NCBI GenBank assembly: GCA_007120555.1
Contig: SKNL01000122.1
Span: 1-10,273, forward strand
DNA from: Balneolales bacterium
GTDB lineage: Bacteria; Bacteroidota; Rhodothermia; Balneolales; Natronogracilivirgulaceae
DNA length: 10,273 nt
Direction of reading: 5' to 3'
In this document: positions 1-5,099 of the stretch, piece after piece
Layout: each line of letters starts with the position of its first letter
How positions within the stretch are numbered: position 1 is the first letter of the stretch
Made by a program: the position numbers and the translations under genes
The notes under the pieces: model-generated
Databases searched by the model: none
What the model was told of the DNA's origin: nothing
The model's input: only the letters and a program-made list of their open reading frames with translations

Positions 1-233
1 AGTATCTGATTCTCTCTGCAAAGTTTTTAACAAGCCAATCTCTGGTTGCCATAGTGCTTCGGCTGCAGGGTGAATATTACAGCCACCGGTGATTCTTACG
101 AGCACCTTTGCTATCTTGGATTACAATTACGACCTGGTGTGATTTATCCGTGATTGTTCTCCCGTTACATCTATAAACCATTGGATGTAGGAAGCAGAAT
201 CGCACTCCAGCGTCTTCAACACTGGCGCATTAT
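1..233. other. Leading non-coding or unresolved segment
   Basis: I see no gene I can support here. Plus-strand frame 3 is open from base 3 to about 92, and frame 1 from about 58 to 153, but neither has a recognisable motif or a convincing start. The first could be the 3' end of a gene lying outside the window. The segment must hold the promoter of the MNT/HEPN pair that follows, but I find no good -33/-7 match. Confidence 0.3.
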
Positions 234-521
234 ATGTCTGTATCAGATAAAAATATCCCTGATAAAGAGTACGACATCATCATCAGGTTGCTTGCCAAGC
301 ACTTTCGCAACCCTGGTGCGCGCTGCTATCTGTTCGGCTCGGCGGCAGAAAATGCCATGGTCACATCTTCGGATATAGATTTGCTCATTGTTTCCAGCCA
401 GAATGAACGCACCCGGATCAGCCATTTTCGGGAGGATATTGACGATTCCAACATCACCAGAAATGTTGATATAGTATGGCATGAAGATGCGCCGGCCTCT
501 CTCATAGAAATCGCGACATAA
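234..521 (+). CDS. mntA: MNT-type minimal nucleotidyltransferase, antitoxin of a HEPN/MNT pair
   Basis: This 95-residue protein is a minimal DNA polymerase beta-like nucleotidyltransferase. The signature GSX10DXD is visible: G35-S36, then D47 and D49 in SDIDLLIV. A third acidic residue, D79 in NVDIVW, completes the expected metal-binding triad. The length suits stand-alone MNT proteins of the HI0073/MntA kind. Known members act in the cytoplasm and neutralise a HEPN RNase by transferring AMP from ATP onto a tyrosine near its active site. The next gene, 14 bases downstream on the same strand, encodes that kind of partner, so the two probably form one operon. The ATG at 234 has no strong ribosome binding site. 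All catalytic residues are present, so the antitoxin looks functional. The family call is firm; the AMPylation role is inferred from relatives. Confidence 0.88.
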   Translation: MSVSDKNIPDKEYDIIIRLLAKHFRNPGARCYLFGSAAENAMVTSSDIDLLIVSSQNERTRISHFREDIDDSNITRNVDIVWHEDAPASLIEIAT

Positions 522-538
522 AAGGGTGTTTTGATTTG
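521..538 (+). promoter_or_regulatory. Ribosome binding site and TTG start of the HEPN gene
   Basis: AAAGGG at 521-526 overlaps the last base of the upstream stop codon (TAA, 519-521) and sits nine bases before TTG at 536-538. It decides the start, because no ATG or GTG in this frame fits the HI0074 N-terminus. The closeness of stop, ribosome binding site and start suggests coupled translation of the two genes. Confidence 0.55.
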
Positions 539-925
539 GAAAAACTGAACAGGAACCTTAAGAATTTTTCAGCAGCACTAGAAAGCCTCGAAGCTTTAAA
601 AGACGAACCTTATTCTGTCATTTTGAGAGATGCAACATTGCAACGCTTTAAATACACCGTGGAACTGTTTTGGAAAACGATCAAAGTGTGGCTGCGGGTT
701 TCTGAAGGGCTGGATTGCGCTTCCCCGAAAAATTGCATCCGTACTGCTGCAACCTTGGGCCTTCTTGATAACAACGAAGCGGAACAGGTACTGCAGATGA
801 TAGACGACCGCAATTTGACTTCACACTCCTACCTGGAAGAAGTTGCAATGAAAATTTATCGCAGACATTCCGACCATTCCGCTCTGATGAGAACGGTAGC
901 CGATCGCCTGACCAGTAGCCAATAG
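536..925 (+). CDS. hepT: HEPN-domain RNase toxin (HI0074/HepT-like)
   Basis: A 129-residue all-alpha protein of the HI0074 family, once named nucleotidyltransferase substrate-binding protein. The N-terminal helix pair carries the family signature around residues 36-50 (LQRFKYTVELFWKTIK). The HEPN catalytic motif is R92-NLTS-H97 followed by S-Y99, so it is RX4HXY. In studied HepT/MntA systems the Arg and His serve RNA cleavage, and the Tyr is the AMPylation site used by the antitoxin. The start is TTG at 536; AAAGGG at 521-526 is a plausible ribosome binding site nine bases upstream, and no ATG lies nearby. The gene follows the nucleotidyltransferase closely, giving antitoxin-toxin order. Nothing looks truncated. 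Family assignment is secure from motif and context; toxicity is inferred. Confidence 0.88.
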   Translation: MEKLNRNLKNFSAALESLEALKDEPYSVILRDATLQRFKYTVELFWKTIKVWLRVSEGLDCASPKNCIRTAATLGLLDNNEAEQVLQMIDDRNLTSHSYLEEVAMKIYRRHSDHSALMRTVADRLTSSQ

Positions 926-985
926 CAGTTAATTCCAGTTGATTGATACCCAGACAACCTTTCAAAAGGTGAATCGCTCCAAAAC

Positions 986-2206
986 ATGTCCAACAGCATC
1001 CCCGGCCTGAAACGCAACTGGAAGCAGTTTTCCCTTCTTGTGCTGATCAATGCCTTCGTGGGCGGCATGGTCGGACTCGAACGCACCATCCTGCCCGAGA
1101 TCGCCGAAACGGATTTCGGCATCGCCGCCCGTTCAGCCATCTTCTCCTTTATCGTCGTTTTCGGGATCACCAAGGCCGTATCCAACTACTTTGCCGGCCG
1201 GTTCGCCCAGCAGTTCGGCCGCAAGAAAATGCTCGTCACCGGCTGGATGTTCGGGATCCCCGTGCCGTTCATGCTGATGTACGCGCCGGACTGGAACTGG
1301 ATTGTGGCCGCCAACTTCTTCCTGGGGATCAACCAGGGGCTGGCATGGTCGGCCAACGTGATCATGAAAATCGATCTGGCCGGCGAGAAGGACCGCGGGC
1401 TTGCCATGGGACTGAACGAGTTTGCCGGATACGTGGCGGTGGCCGTGGTGGCTTTCCTGACCGGGTGGATCGCCGCCGAATTCGGCCTGCGTCCCTGGCC
1501 GTTCTTCCTGGGCATTGTGCTGGCATTCCTGGGGCTGGGCATGTCCCTGCTGCTGATCCGCGACACCGCACCGTTTGTGGCCTACGAATCCAAAAACTCC
1601 GTCCGTGAACACCGGAAAAAAAACCTGTTCCGCGAGGTCTCCTGGGGCGACCGTAACCTGATGGCCGTCTCCCAGGCCGGCATGATGACCAATTTCAAGG
1701 ACGGCATGGCCTGGGGCGCTTTCCCCATGTTCCTGGCGGCGGCCGGACTCTCGCTGAGTCAGATCGGTGTCGTGGCGGCCGTTTATCCCGCTTTCTGGGG
1801 AATCCTCCAGGTGGTTACCGGCAAGCTATCCGACTACACCGGCCGCAAGCACATGTTATGGTCGGGGATGCTCCTTCAGGGGTTGAGCCTCCTGCTTTTT
1901 GTGAATCTGGAAAATTATGGCGCATTCATAGCGGCGGCGGCGCTGCTGGGTACCGGCACGGCCATGGTCTACCCGACCTTCCTGGCCGCCATTGCCGACC
2001 TTACCCACCCGGAGGACCGTGCCGAAAGCGTGGGCGTCTTCCGGCTCTGGCGGGACGGGGGTTATGCCCTTGGCGCCATCTTCTCAGGCATCATCGCGGA
2101 TCTGTTCGACCTGAACCTGGCCATCCTGCTGACCGGCATGCTGAGCGCCGGATCCGCCATCTGGATCCTGGCCGGGATGAACAGGCTTGGACGAACTGTA
2201 GTATAA
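986..2206 (+). CDS. Major facilitator superfamily transporter, substrate unknown
   Basis: A 406-residue membrane protein with about twelve hydrophobic segments, the usual MFS size and shape. The cytoplasmic loop 2-3 motif A is at residues 71-81 (GRFAQQFGRKK). Its counterpart in the second half is at 279-289 (GKLSDYTGRKH), showing the internal 6+6 duplication. A charged central loop around residues 195-225 (KNSVREHRKKN) separates the halves. A conserved-looking stretch near residues 329-358 contains TFLAAIADLTHPEDRAESVG. The protein should be a secondary transporter, most likely proton-coupled, in the cytoplasmic membrane. The ATG at 986 is preceded by AAAAGGTGA at 964-972, a rather distant ribosome binding site. 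GC content is higher than in the toxin-antitoxin pair before it, and no operon link is evident. The substrate cannot be told from sequence or neighbours. Confidence 0.88.
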   Translation: MSNSIPGLKRNWKQFSLLVLINAFVGGMVGLERTILPEIAETDFGIAARSAIFSFIVVFGITKAVSNYFAGRFAQQFGRKKMLVTGWMFGIPVPFMLMYAPDWNWIVAANFFLGINQGLAWSANVIMKIDLAGEKDRGLAMGLNEFAGYVAVAVVAFLTGWIAAEFGLRPWPFFLGIVLAFLGLGMSLLLIRDTAPFVAYESKNSVREHRKKNLFREVSWGDRNLMAVSQAGMMTNFKDGMAWGAFPMFLAAAGLSLSQIGVVAAVYPAFWGILQVVTGKLSDYTGRKHMLWSGMLLQGLSLLLFVNLENYGAFIAAAALLGTGTAMVYPTFLAAIADLTHPEDRAESVGVFRLWRDGGYALGAIFSGIIADLFDLNLAILLTGMLSAGSAIWILAGMNRLGRTVV

Positions 2207-2336
2207 AGCCAACCTGCAATAGATTGTTTGCCTGAACATATGGGCAATCCGCAACAAATAGTTGATACCCGGTAATATGCGACAAAAGCGGTTATTGACA
2301 CGTATCGACGTTGAGTCAGCTGAACAGATTGTTATT
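2207..2336. other. Convergent intergenic gap after the transporter gene
   Basis: This 130-base gap lies between the plus-strand transporter and the minus-strand membrane-protein remnant. A weak hairpin, TTGCC at 2228-2232 with GGCAA at 2243-2247, is not followed by a T-run, so I do not call it a terminator. Nothing else is recognisable. Confidence 0.4.
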
Positions 2337-2605
2337 TCAAGTTTTAAGACTCGGGTTTTCAGGGTCGGGTTCTAAGGGTCGGGTTAATGTAACTGGTGGA
2401 TGTGTTTTTCTCCATGCCGTCGCCACCACCCCGATCAGGATCCCCAGCAGAAACAGCAGAATGGCCACCACATTCCCCCAGGCGCCGGCCGTTCGCCATG
2501 CCGGGATCCAGAACACATCCCCCAGGATCCTCGCTACCAGAAATACATTGAGCAGCGCGTACGGCAGTCCGTAGCCAATGCCGAACAGCCCGGCGTGGTG
2601 GTGCT
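2337..2605 (-). pseudogene. 3' remnant of an unidentified membrane-protein gene
   Basis: Read on the minus strand, one frame is open from about 2605 down to TGA at 2339-2337. It encodes a membrane-like peptide that begins HHHAGLFGIGYGLPYALL, continues with VFLVARILG and then a clear transmembrane helix (NVVAILLFLLGILIGVV). It ends in a proline- and acid-rich tail (LEPDPENPSLK). No start codon or plausible N-terminus belongs to it: upstream of the HHH the same bases are DUF59 coding sequence in another frame. I take it as the C-terminal part of a larger gene whose 5' part was deleted. The family is not recognised. Histidines before a helix could suggest a heme or metal membrane protein, but that is speculation. 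The final tail overlaps a 14-base tandem repeat. Confidence 0.6.
2341..2385. repeat. 14-bp imperfect tandem repeat, about three copies
   Basis: TCGGGTT occurs at 2351-2357, 2365-2371 and 2379-2385, exactly 14 bases apart. Full units are TCGGGTTTTCAGGG and TCGGGTTCTAAGGG, and a degenerate partial copy precedes them at 2341-2350. The period is not a multiple of three although the repeat lies in the reading frame of the membrane-protein remnant, so each copy is read in a different frame there. This suggests slippage in sequence under little coding constraint. Confidence 0.7.
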
Positions 2606-2791
2606 GTAGCTCACTGTCAGTTTCCGTTCCTGTGAATGGATGTCCGTTTCAATAACAATGTCGTAAACCAGACCCAGATCCACGATATTCACCCCGATTT
2701 CGGGATCGATGATATCGCGAAGCCTGGACGTCACCTTGCGCCGGACTTCCTGGTCTGCTGCACCAGCAATCTCTTTATGAGGCGAAATCAT
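2534..2791 (-). pseudogene. Truncated DUF59/MIP18-type Fe-S assembly protein gene
   Basis: Residues 1-69 match the DUF59 (MIP18, SufT/PaaD-like) family, small proteins involved in iron-sulfur cluster assembly or delivery. The core DPEIGVNIVDLGLVYDI spans residues 29-45, and TTTPGC at 64-69 carries the conserved cysteine. Intact family members run about 30 residues past this point. Here the frame changes to an unrelated 16-residue tail (SALATDCRTRC...) and stops at 2534. In another frame the same downstream bases encode a hydrophobic membrane segment. The gene was therefore cut just after its active-site region and joined to a different gene. Its ATG (2791-2789) shares one base with the TAA of the upstream DUF2249 gene, so the pair was a coupled operon. 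A residual role for the shortened protein cannot be excluded. Confidence 0.75.
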
Positions 2792-3051
2792 TAGCTTTTA
2801 ACTCTTGCAATCTTGCCAATACGCACTTTTACGAATCCGTTCCCTCGCTCAAGAGATTCCCATCCAACTTCGTGCTCTGTTAAATTTTCAAGTTTATTTT
2901 TTAAAGGCAGCGGCTCAAAGGCATGCACAAGTACAAACGATTCACCCGGATTCAGGTTACTGTAAGTCTGTTTCACCAAAGGACAACGTACTTCGCAATT
3001 CATGTCGCGCACATCCAGAATTATTTCATCGCTATGTGATAGATTATTCAT
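2791..3051 (-). CDS. DUF2249/TusA-like small protein
   Basis: An 86-residue protein of the DUF2249 family, which shares the TusA/SirA two-layer fold. Family features are LDVRDM at residues 12-17, PGESFVLVHAFEPLPL in the middle and a C-terminal strand FVKVRIGKI. The position that in many DUF2249 proteins reads RHP is R22-C23-P24 here, and another cysteine, C19, lies just before. This resembles the Cys-Pro active site of TusA sulfur carriers. I start at the ATG at 3051-3049, because the 27 codons upstream (to 3132) are AT-rich, hold two palindromes and do not resemble the family. The stop overlaps the DUF59 start by one base. DUF2249 genes often neighbour NO-detoxification, hemerythrin or denitrification genes, and an Rrf2 regulator lies nearby. 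The exact biochemical role is unknown. Confidence 0.75.
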   Translation of the reverse strand: MNNLSHSDEIILDVRDMNCEVRCPLVKQTYSNLNPGESFVLVHAFEPLPLKNKLENLTEHEVGWESLERGNGFVKVRIGKIARVKS

Positions 3052-3103
3052 AATATATGTGTGTTGTATGATGGAAATATATAATATGACATAAGACTCT
3101 TGT

Positions 3104-3116
3104 ATCTTAATAAGAT
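3104..3116. promoter_or_regulatory. Palindrome ATCTTA-a-TAAGAT, candidate operator
   Basis: A perfect 6+1+6 palindrome lies 53 bases upstream of the DUF2249 start. It is AT-rich and of the size bound by dimeric winged-helix regulators. A second palindrome follows 19 bases away centre to centre. The Rrf2 regulator encoded about 0.8 kb away is the obvious candidate binder, but this is inference. Confidence 0.45.
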
Positions 3117-3120
3117 CTCT

Positions 3121-3137
3121 GATATTTTCCAAATATC
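3121..3137. promoter_or_regulatory. Palindrome GATATTT-TCC-AAATATC, candidate operator
   Basis: A perfect palindrome with 7-base arms and a 3-base centre. It sits beside the palindrome at 3104-3116, roughly two helical turns away centre to centre, in the divergent region between the DUF2249 and response-regulator genes. It resembles AT-rich dyads bound by NsrR-type Rrf2 proteins. Binding is not shown. Confidence 0.5.
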
Positions 3138-3308
3138 CAATTAAACCGGCTGCTTAAGATACGGAATGCCAATACCATGAACGTTAAAGTGCAGAAAGCA
3201 GTTAACTAATCGTTTCTTGATCCGATAACGGTCTTTTCAAGTAACACTTTTTCGAATTAATCACAAAACAGTGGTTGATTTCCGTTTTTTTTTATTACCT
3301 ATTACCAT

Positions 3309-3332
3309 AGAGATACAGGTATTGGCATCTCT
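3309..3332. promoter_or_regulatory. Interrupted palindrome AGAGAT-N12-ATCTCT
   Basis: Six-base arms at 3309-3314 and 3327-3332 are separated by 12 bases, immediately before the first response-regulator start. If translation begins at the TTG at 3399, the site would lie in the promoter or leader. The arms echo the AAGAT/ATCTT words of the palindrome at 3104-3116. The evidence is weak because such short arms arise by chance. Confidence 0.25.
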
Positions 3333-3335
3333 GCA

Positions 3336-3791
3336 ATGATATTAATTATGGTGATTTCAGGTCAATCATACAATTTTAAAAAGAAAGGCTCTTCTTCCTT
3401 GCAAAAAGCTCACGAAAATACCGGTAATAAAAAGCAAGTTCTCATTGTTGAGGATGATTTGATTCTATCCCTGCAGTTGGAGATGCAGATAAAGCTTATG
3501 GGGTATGAAATTGCCGGGAAGGCAAACAATGCAACAGATGCTATTGAAATGATCAAAGAGAAAAATCCCGACCTCGTACTTATGGATATCATACTTGCAG
3601 GTGAGATGGACGGGGTTGATGCCATTTCGACAATCAGGGATTTCTCGGATGTTCCGGTACTCTATCTGACGGGTAACGGTGATGAGCAAACCAGGAGGCG
3701 TGCCCACGCATCCAGACCTGTAGCGTATATCGTTAAACCGGTTGACATGCTCCTCCTCAAGAAGACCATTAATGAAATACTGAATTATTGA
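3336..3791 (+). CDS. Single-domain response regulator (CheY-like receiver), copy 1
   Basis: A stand-alone phosphoreceiver domain with no output domain. Numbered from the 3336 start, it shows the acidic cluster E39-D40-D41, the phosphoacceptor D84 in LVLMDI, T112 in YLTGN and K134 in VKPVD, so every catalytic residue is present. It should accept phosphate from a histidine kinase encoded elsewhere. About 35 residues precede the domain from this start, unusually long for the family. An in-frame TTG at 3399, with AGAAAGG ten bases upstream (3382-3388), would give a more typical 130-residue protein and may be the real start. Hand alignment with the receiver at 4611-4982 gives about 65% identity over 117 positions, so the two are close paralogues. 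It is divergent from the DUF2249 gene and convergent with the Rrf2 gene. Confidence 0.85.
   Translation: MILIMVISGQSYNFKKKGSSSLQKAHENTGNKKQVLIVEDDLILSLQLEMQIKLMGYEIAGKANNATDAIEMIKEKNPDLVLMDIILAGEMDGVDAISTIRDFSDVPVLYLTGNGDEQTRRRAHASRPVAYIVKPVDMLLLKKTINEILNY
3382..3401 (+). promoter_or_regulatory. Alternative ribosome binding site and TTG start for receiver copy 1
   Basis: AGAAAGG at 3382-3388 is followed ten bases later by an in-frame TTG at 3399-3401. The ATG codons at 3336 and 3348 have no visible Shine-Dalgarno sequence. Using this start would remove an N-terminal extension that the paralogous receiver lacks. Confidence 0.4.
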
Positions 3792-3804
3792 CTTCCCGCT
3801 TAAA

Positions 3805-3828
3805 CCCAGCCTGATCCGCCTGGCTGGG
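3805..3828 (-). terminator. Probable terminator between convergent receiver and Rrf2 genes
   Basis: CCCAGCC at 3805-3811 pairs with GGCTGGG at 3822-3828 across a 10-base loop. On the minus strand the stem is followed by TTTAA, so it could end transcription of the Rrf2 gene. It may also slow transcripts arriving from the receiver gene that ends at 3791, but no T-run follows on the plus strand. Confidence 0.4.
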
Positions 3829-3871
3829 CTGACCCGCCATTTGAGTTGTGACAATCAGCCGCCGGGATCTA

Positions 3872-4327
3872 TCACTGGTCTGCAAACTCCGGCAGACTGA
3901 ATCTTAAATTCAGCTCATCGATGCGTTGTGCCGTTTCCGCCAGGTTTTTATCCCGAAAAGTATGAAACAGATTGGCGCGGATTCCTGCCCATTCATCATG
4001 GACAGGACACGGCTTTTGCTCACCACAGCCAGGCAGCCCCAGCAGGCAATCAGTAAACAGGCCCATTCCGTCAATTGCAACAACAATATCAACCAGGCTG
4101 ATCTCTCCCGGGTTGCGTTTGAGTGCCACTCCTCCTTTAGGACCTTTCATTGAGGTCAGTATTCCTGCCGATGTAAGCTGCTGCAGTATTTTGGTAAGGA
4201 AATGGAAGGATATGTTAAGCTCCTTGCTCATGCGTCCGATAGAAACATAATCCTTTGATCTGTTAGCTTCCCTTGCCACATACAAAGAGGCCAGTATGCC
4301 GTATGTACACGCTTTAGATAGCACCAT
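3872..4327 (-). CDS. Rrf2-family Fe-S transcriptional regulator
   Basis: A 151-residue Rrf2 protein, the usual length. The N-terminal winged helix-turn-helix spans about residues 2-70: the family opening LSKACTYGILASLYVA, a recognition region near SFHFLTKILQQL (40-51), and the wing GPKGGVAL (62-69). Three cysteines, C94, C101 and C107, in CLLGLPGCGEQKPCPVH form a CX6CX5C cluster site like that of IscR and NsrR, followed by H110. Such proteins bind DNA as dimers and sense Fe-S status, NO or redox state through the cluster. The gene lies between two plus-strand receiver genes and near DUF2249 and DUF59 genes, suiting control of NO or Fe-S stress functions. The ATG at 4327-4325 has no clear ribosome binding site. 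NsrR-like and IscR-like roles cannot be told apart here. Confidence 0.88.
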   Translation of the reverse strand: MVLSKACTYGILASLYVAREANRSKDYVSIGRMSKELNISFHFLTKILQQLTSAGILTSMKGPKGGVALKRNPGEISLVDIVVAIDGMGLFTDCLLGLPGCGEQKPCPVHDEWAGIRANLFHTFRDKNLAETAQRIDELNLRFSLPEFADQ

Positions 4328-4610
4328 ATTTAATAATTATGATAGTTTGGCAGATTTGTCCTGAAGATAATAACTTCCGGGAGGTGCAAAGAAAAAATAA
4401 TCCTTTTGCTCCAAAAAATAAGATAAAAGACTCTCAAAGTGAAATCCATATTGTCGTTTAAACACAAAAAAACATTACTTTACCGAAAGATATCTCCCTG
4501 GCGGCTTAATTACGGGATTTTCCTGCCGATAAATGTGAAGTAATCATCTGGTTCCGATTGCATGCCAAAAAATTACCCTTGGGTGTCAGAATCTCACTAT
4601 TCCAACAATT
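4328..4610. other. Divergent intergenic region between Rrf2 and second receiver genes
   Basis: This 283-base AT-rich region must hold the promoters of both divergent genes. I see an AT-rich near-palindrome just upstream of the Rrf2 start (about 4326-4340) and an 8-base AGATATCT palindrome near 4486-4493. Neither is strong enough for a separate operator call, and no convincing TAnnTTTG element stands out. Confidence 0.35.
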
Positions 4611-4982
4611 ATGAAGCAAATTATTATCGTTGAAGACGACTTGATCCTGTCCTTGCTGCTTGAAAAGCAAGTTACCAGGATGGGATATCATGTCGCAGCA
4701 AAGGTAAACAGCGGAGAGGAAGCCGTAGAAAAAATCAGAAAAATCCTTCCTGATCTCGTTTTGATGGATATCAAACTTATAGGAGTGATGGATGGCGTAG
4801 AGGCTATAGAGCAGATCAGAGGTTTCACGGATGTCCCCGTTTTATACCTGACAGGAAATTCTGATGAAAGCACCCGCAAACGGGCCCGTGCCACCAATCC
4901 TGTAGCCTATATGGTCAAGCCCGTGGACATGACACTGTTCAAAAGGACCATCCGGAACATTCTGGAAAAAAGCTATACGTAA
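4611..4982 (+). CDS. Single-domain response regulator (CheY-like receiver), copy 2
   Basis: A 123-residue receiver domain and nothing more. The conserved residues are E8-D9-D10, the phosphoacceptor D53 (LVLMDI), T81 (YLTGN), the switch aromatic Y100 and K103 (VKPVD). It is therefore expected to be phosphorylated and to act by protein-protein contact, as CheY or Spo0F do. The ATG at 4611 lies four residues before the first beta strand, a compact and convincing start, though no Shine-Dalgarno sequence is visible. About 65% of positions match the receiver at 3336-3791, including the unusual shared stretch VPVLYLTGN, which points to duplication. No histidine kinase lies in the window. It is convergent with secA. 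Confidence 0.88.
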   Translation: MKQIIIVEDDLILSLLLEKQVTRMGYHVAAKVNSGEEAVEKIRKILPDLVLMDIKLIGVMDGVEAIEQIRGFTDVPVLYLTGNSDESTRKRARATNPVAYMVKPVDMTLFKRTIRNILEKSYT

Positions 4983-4988
4983 CAGGAA

Positions 4989-5002
4989 GCCCGGTTTCGG
5001 GC
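4989..5002. terminator. Weak GC hairpin between second receiver gene and secA
   Basis: GCCCG at 4989-4993 pairs with CGGGC at 4998-5002 around a GTTT loop, six bases after the receiver stop codon. No T-run follows on either strand, so it is a poor rho-independent terminator, but its place between two convergent genes fits that role. Confidence 0.3.
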
Positions 5003-5099
5003 GTGTTGACTGTTATAATGAGGGTCTGTTGCTGCTGTAGCATTTCATCCAGGGCAATACGCAACAAGTCCCGGTTTCCTGTCTGTACATCCCTGGCAC

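Noticed and set aside
154..378. Plus-strand 74-codon frame overlapping the nucleotidyltransferase gene
   Set aside because: It overlaps the well-supported nucleotidyltransferase in another frame and has no recognisable motif.
1133..1612. Minus-strand frame of 159 codons within the MFS gene
   Set aside because: Composition is His, Gly and Pro heavy without hydrophobic core patterns; it is the complement of a clear MFS gene.
3052..3132. N-terminal extension of the DUF2249 frame up to 3132
   Set aside because: The extra 27 residues do not match the family, are encoded by AT-rich promoter-like sequence and include part of a perfect palindrome; ATG 3051 gives the usual length.
3166..3328. An 11-base inverted repeat, ATGCCAATACC at 3166-3176 and GGTATTGGCAT at 3318-3328
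   Set aside because: The arms are 141 bases apart with no extension either way, and an 11-base match at some spacing below 200 is expected about once in a window this long. No insertion-sequence gene lies between them.
4981..5082. Repeated CCCGGTTTC at 4990-4998 and 5070-5078, with partly complementary AACAGGAA and TTTCCTGT
   Set aside because: The matches are short and imperfect and lie in an ordinary convergent gap, so I do not call a repeat element or structured RNA.
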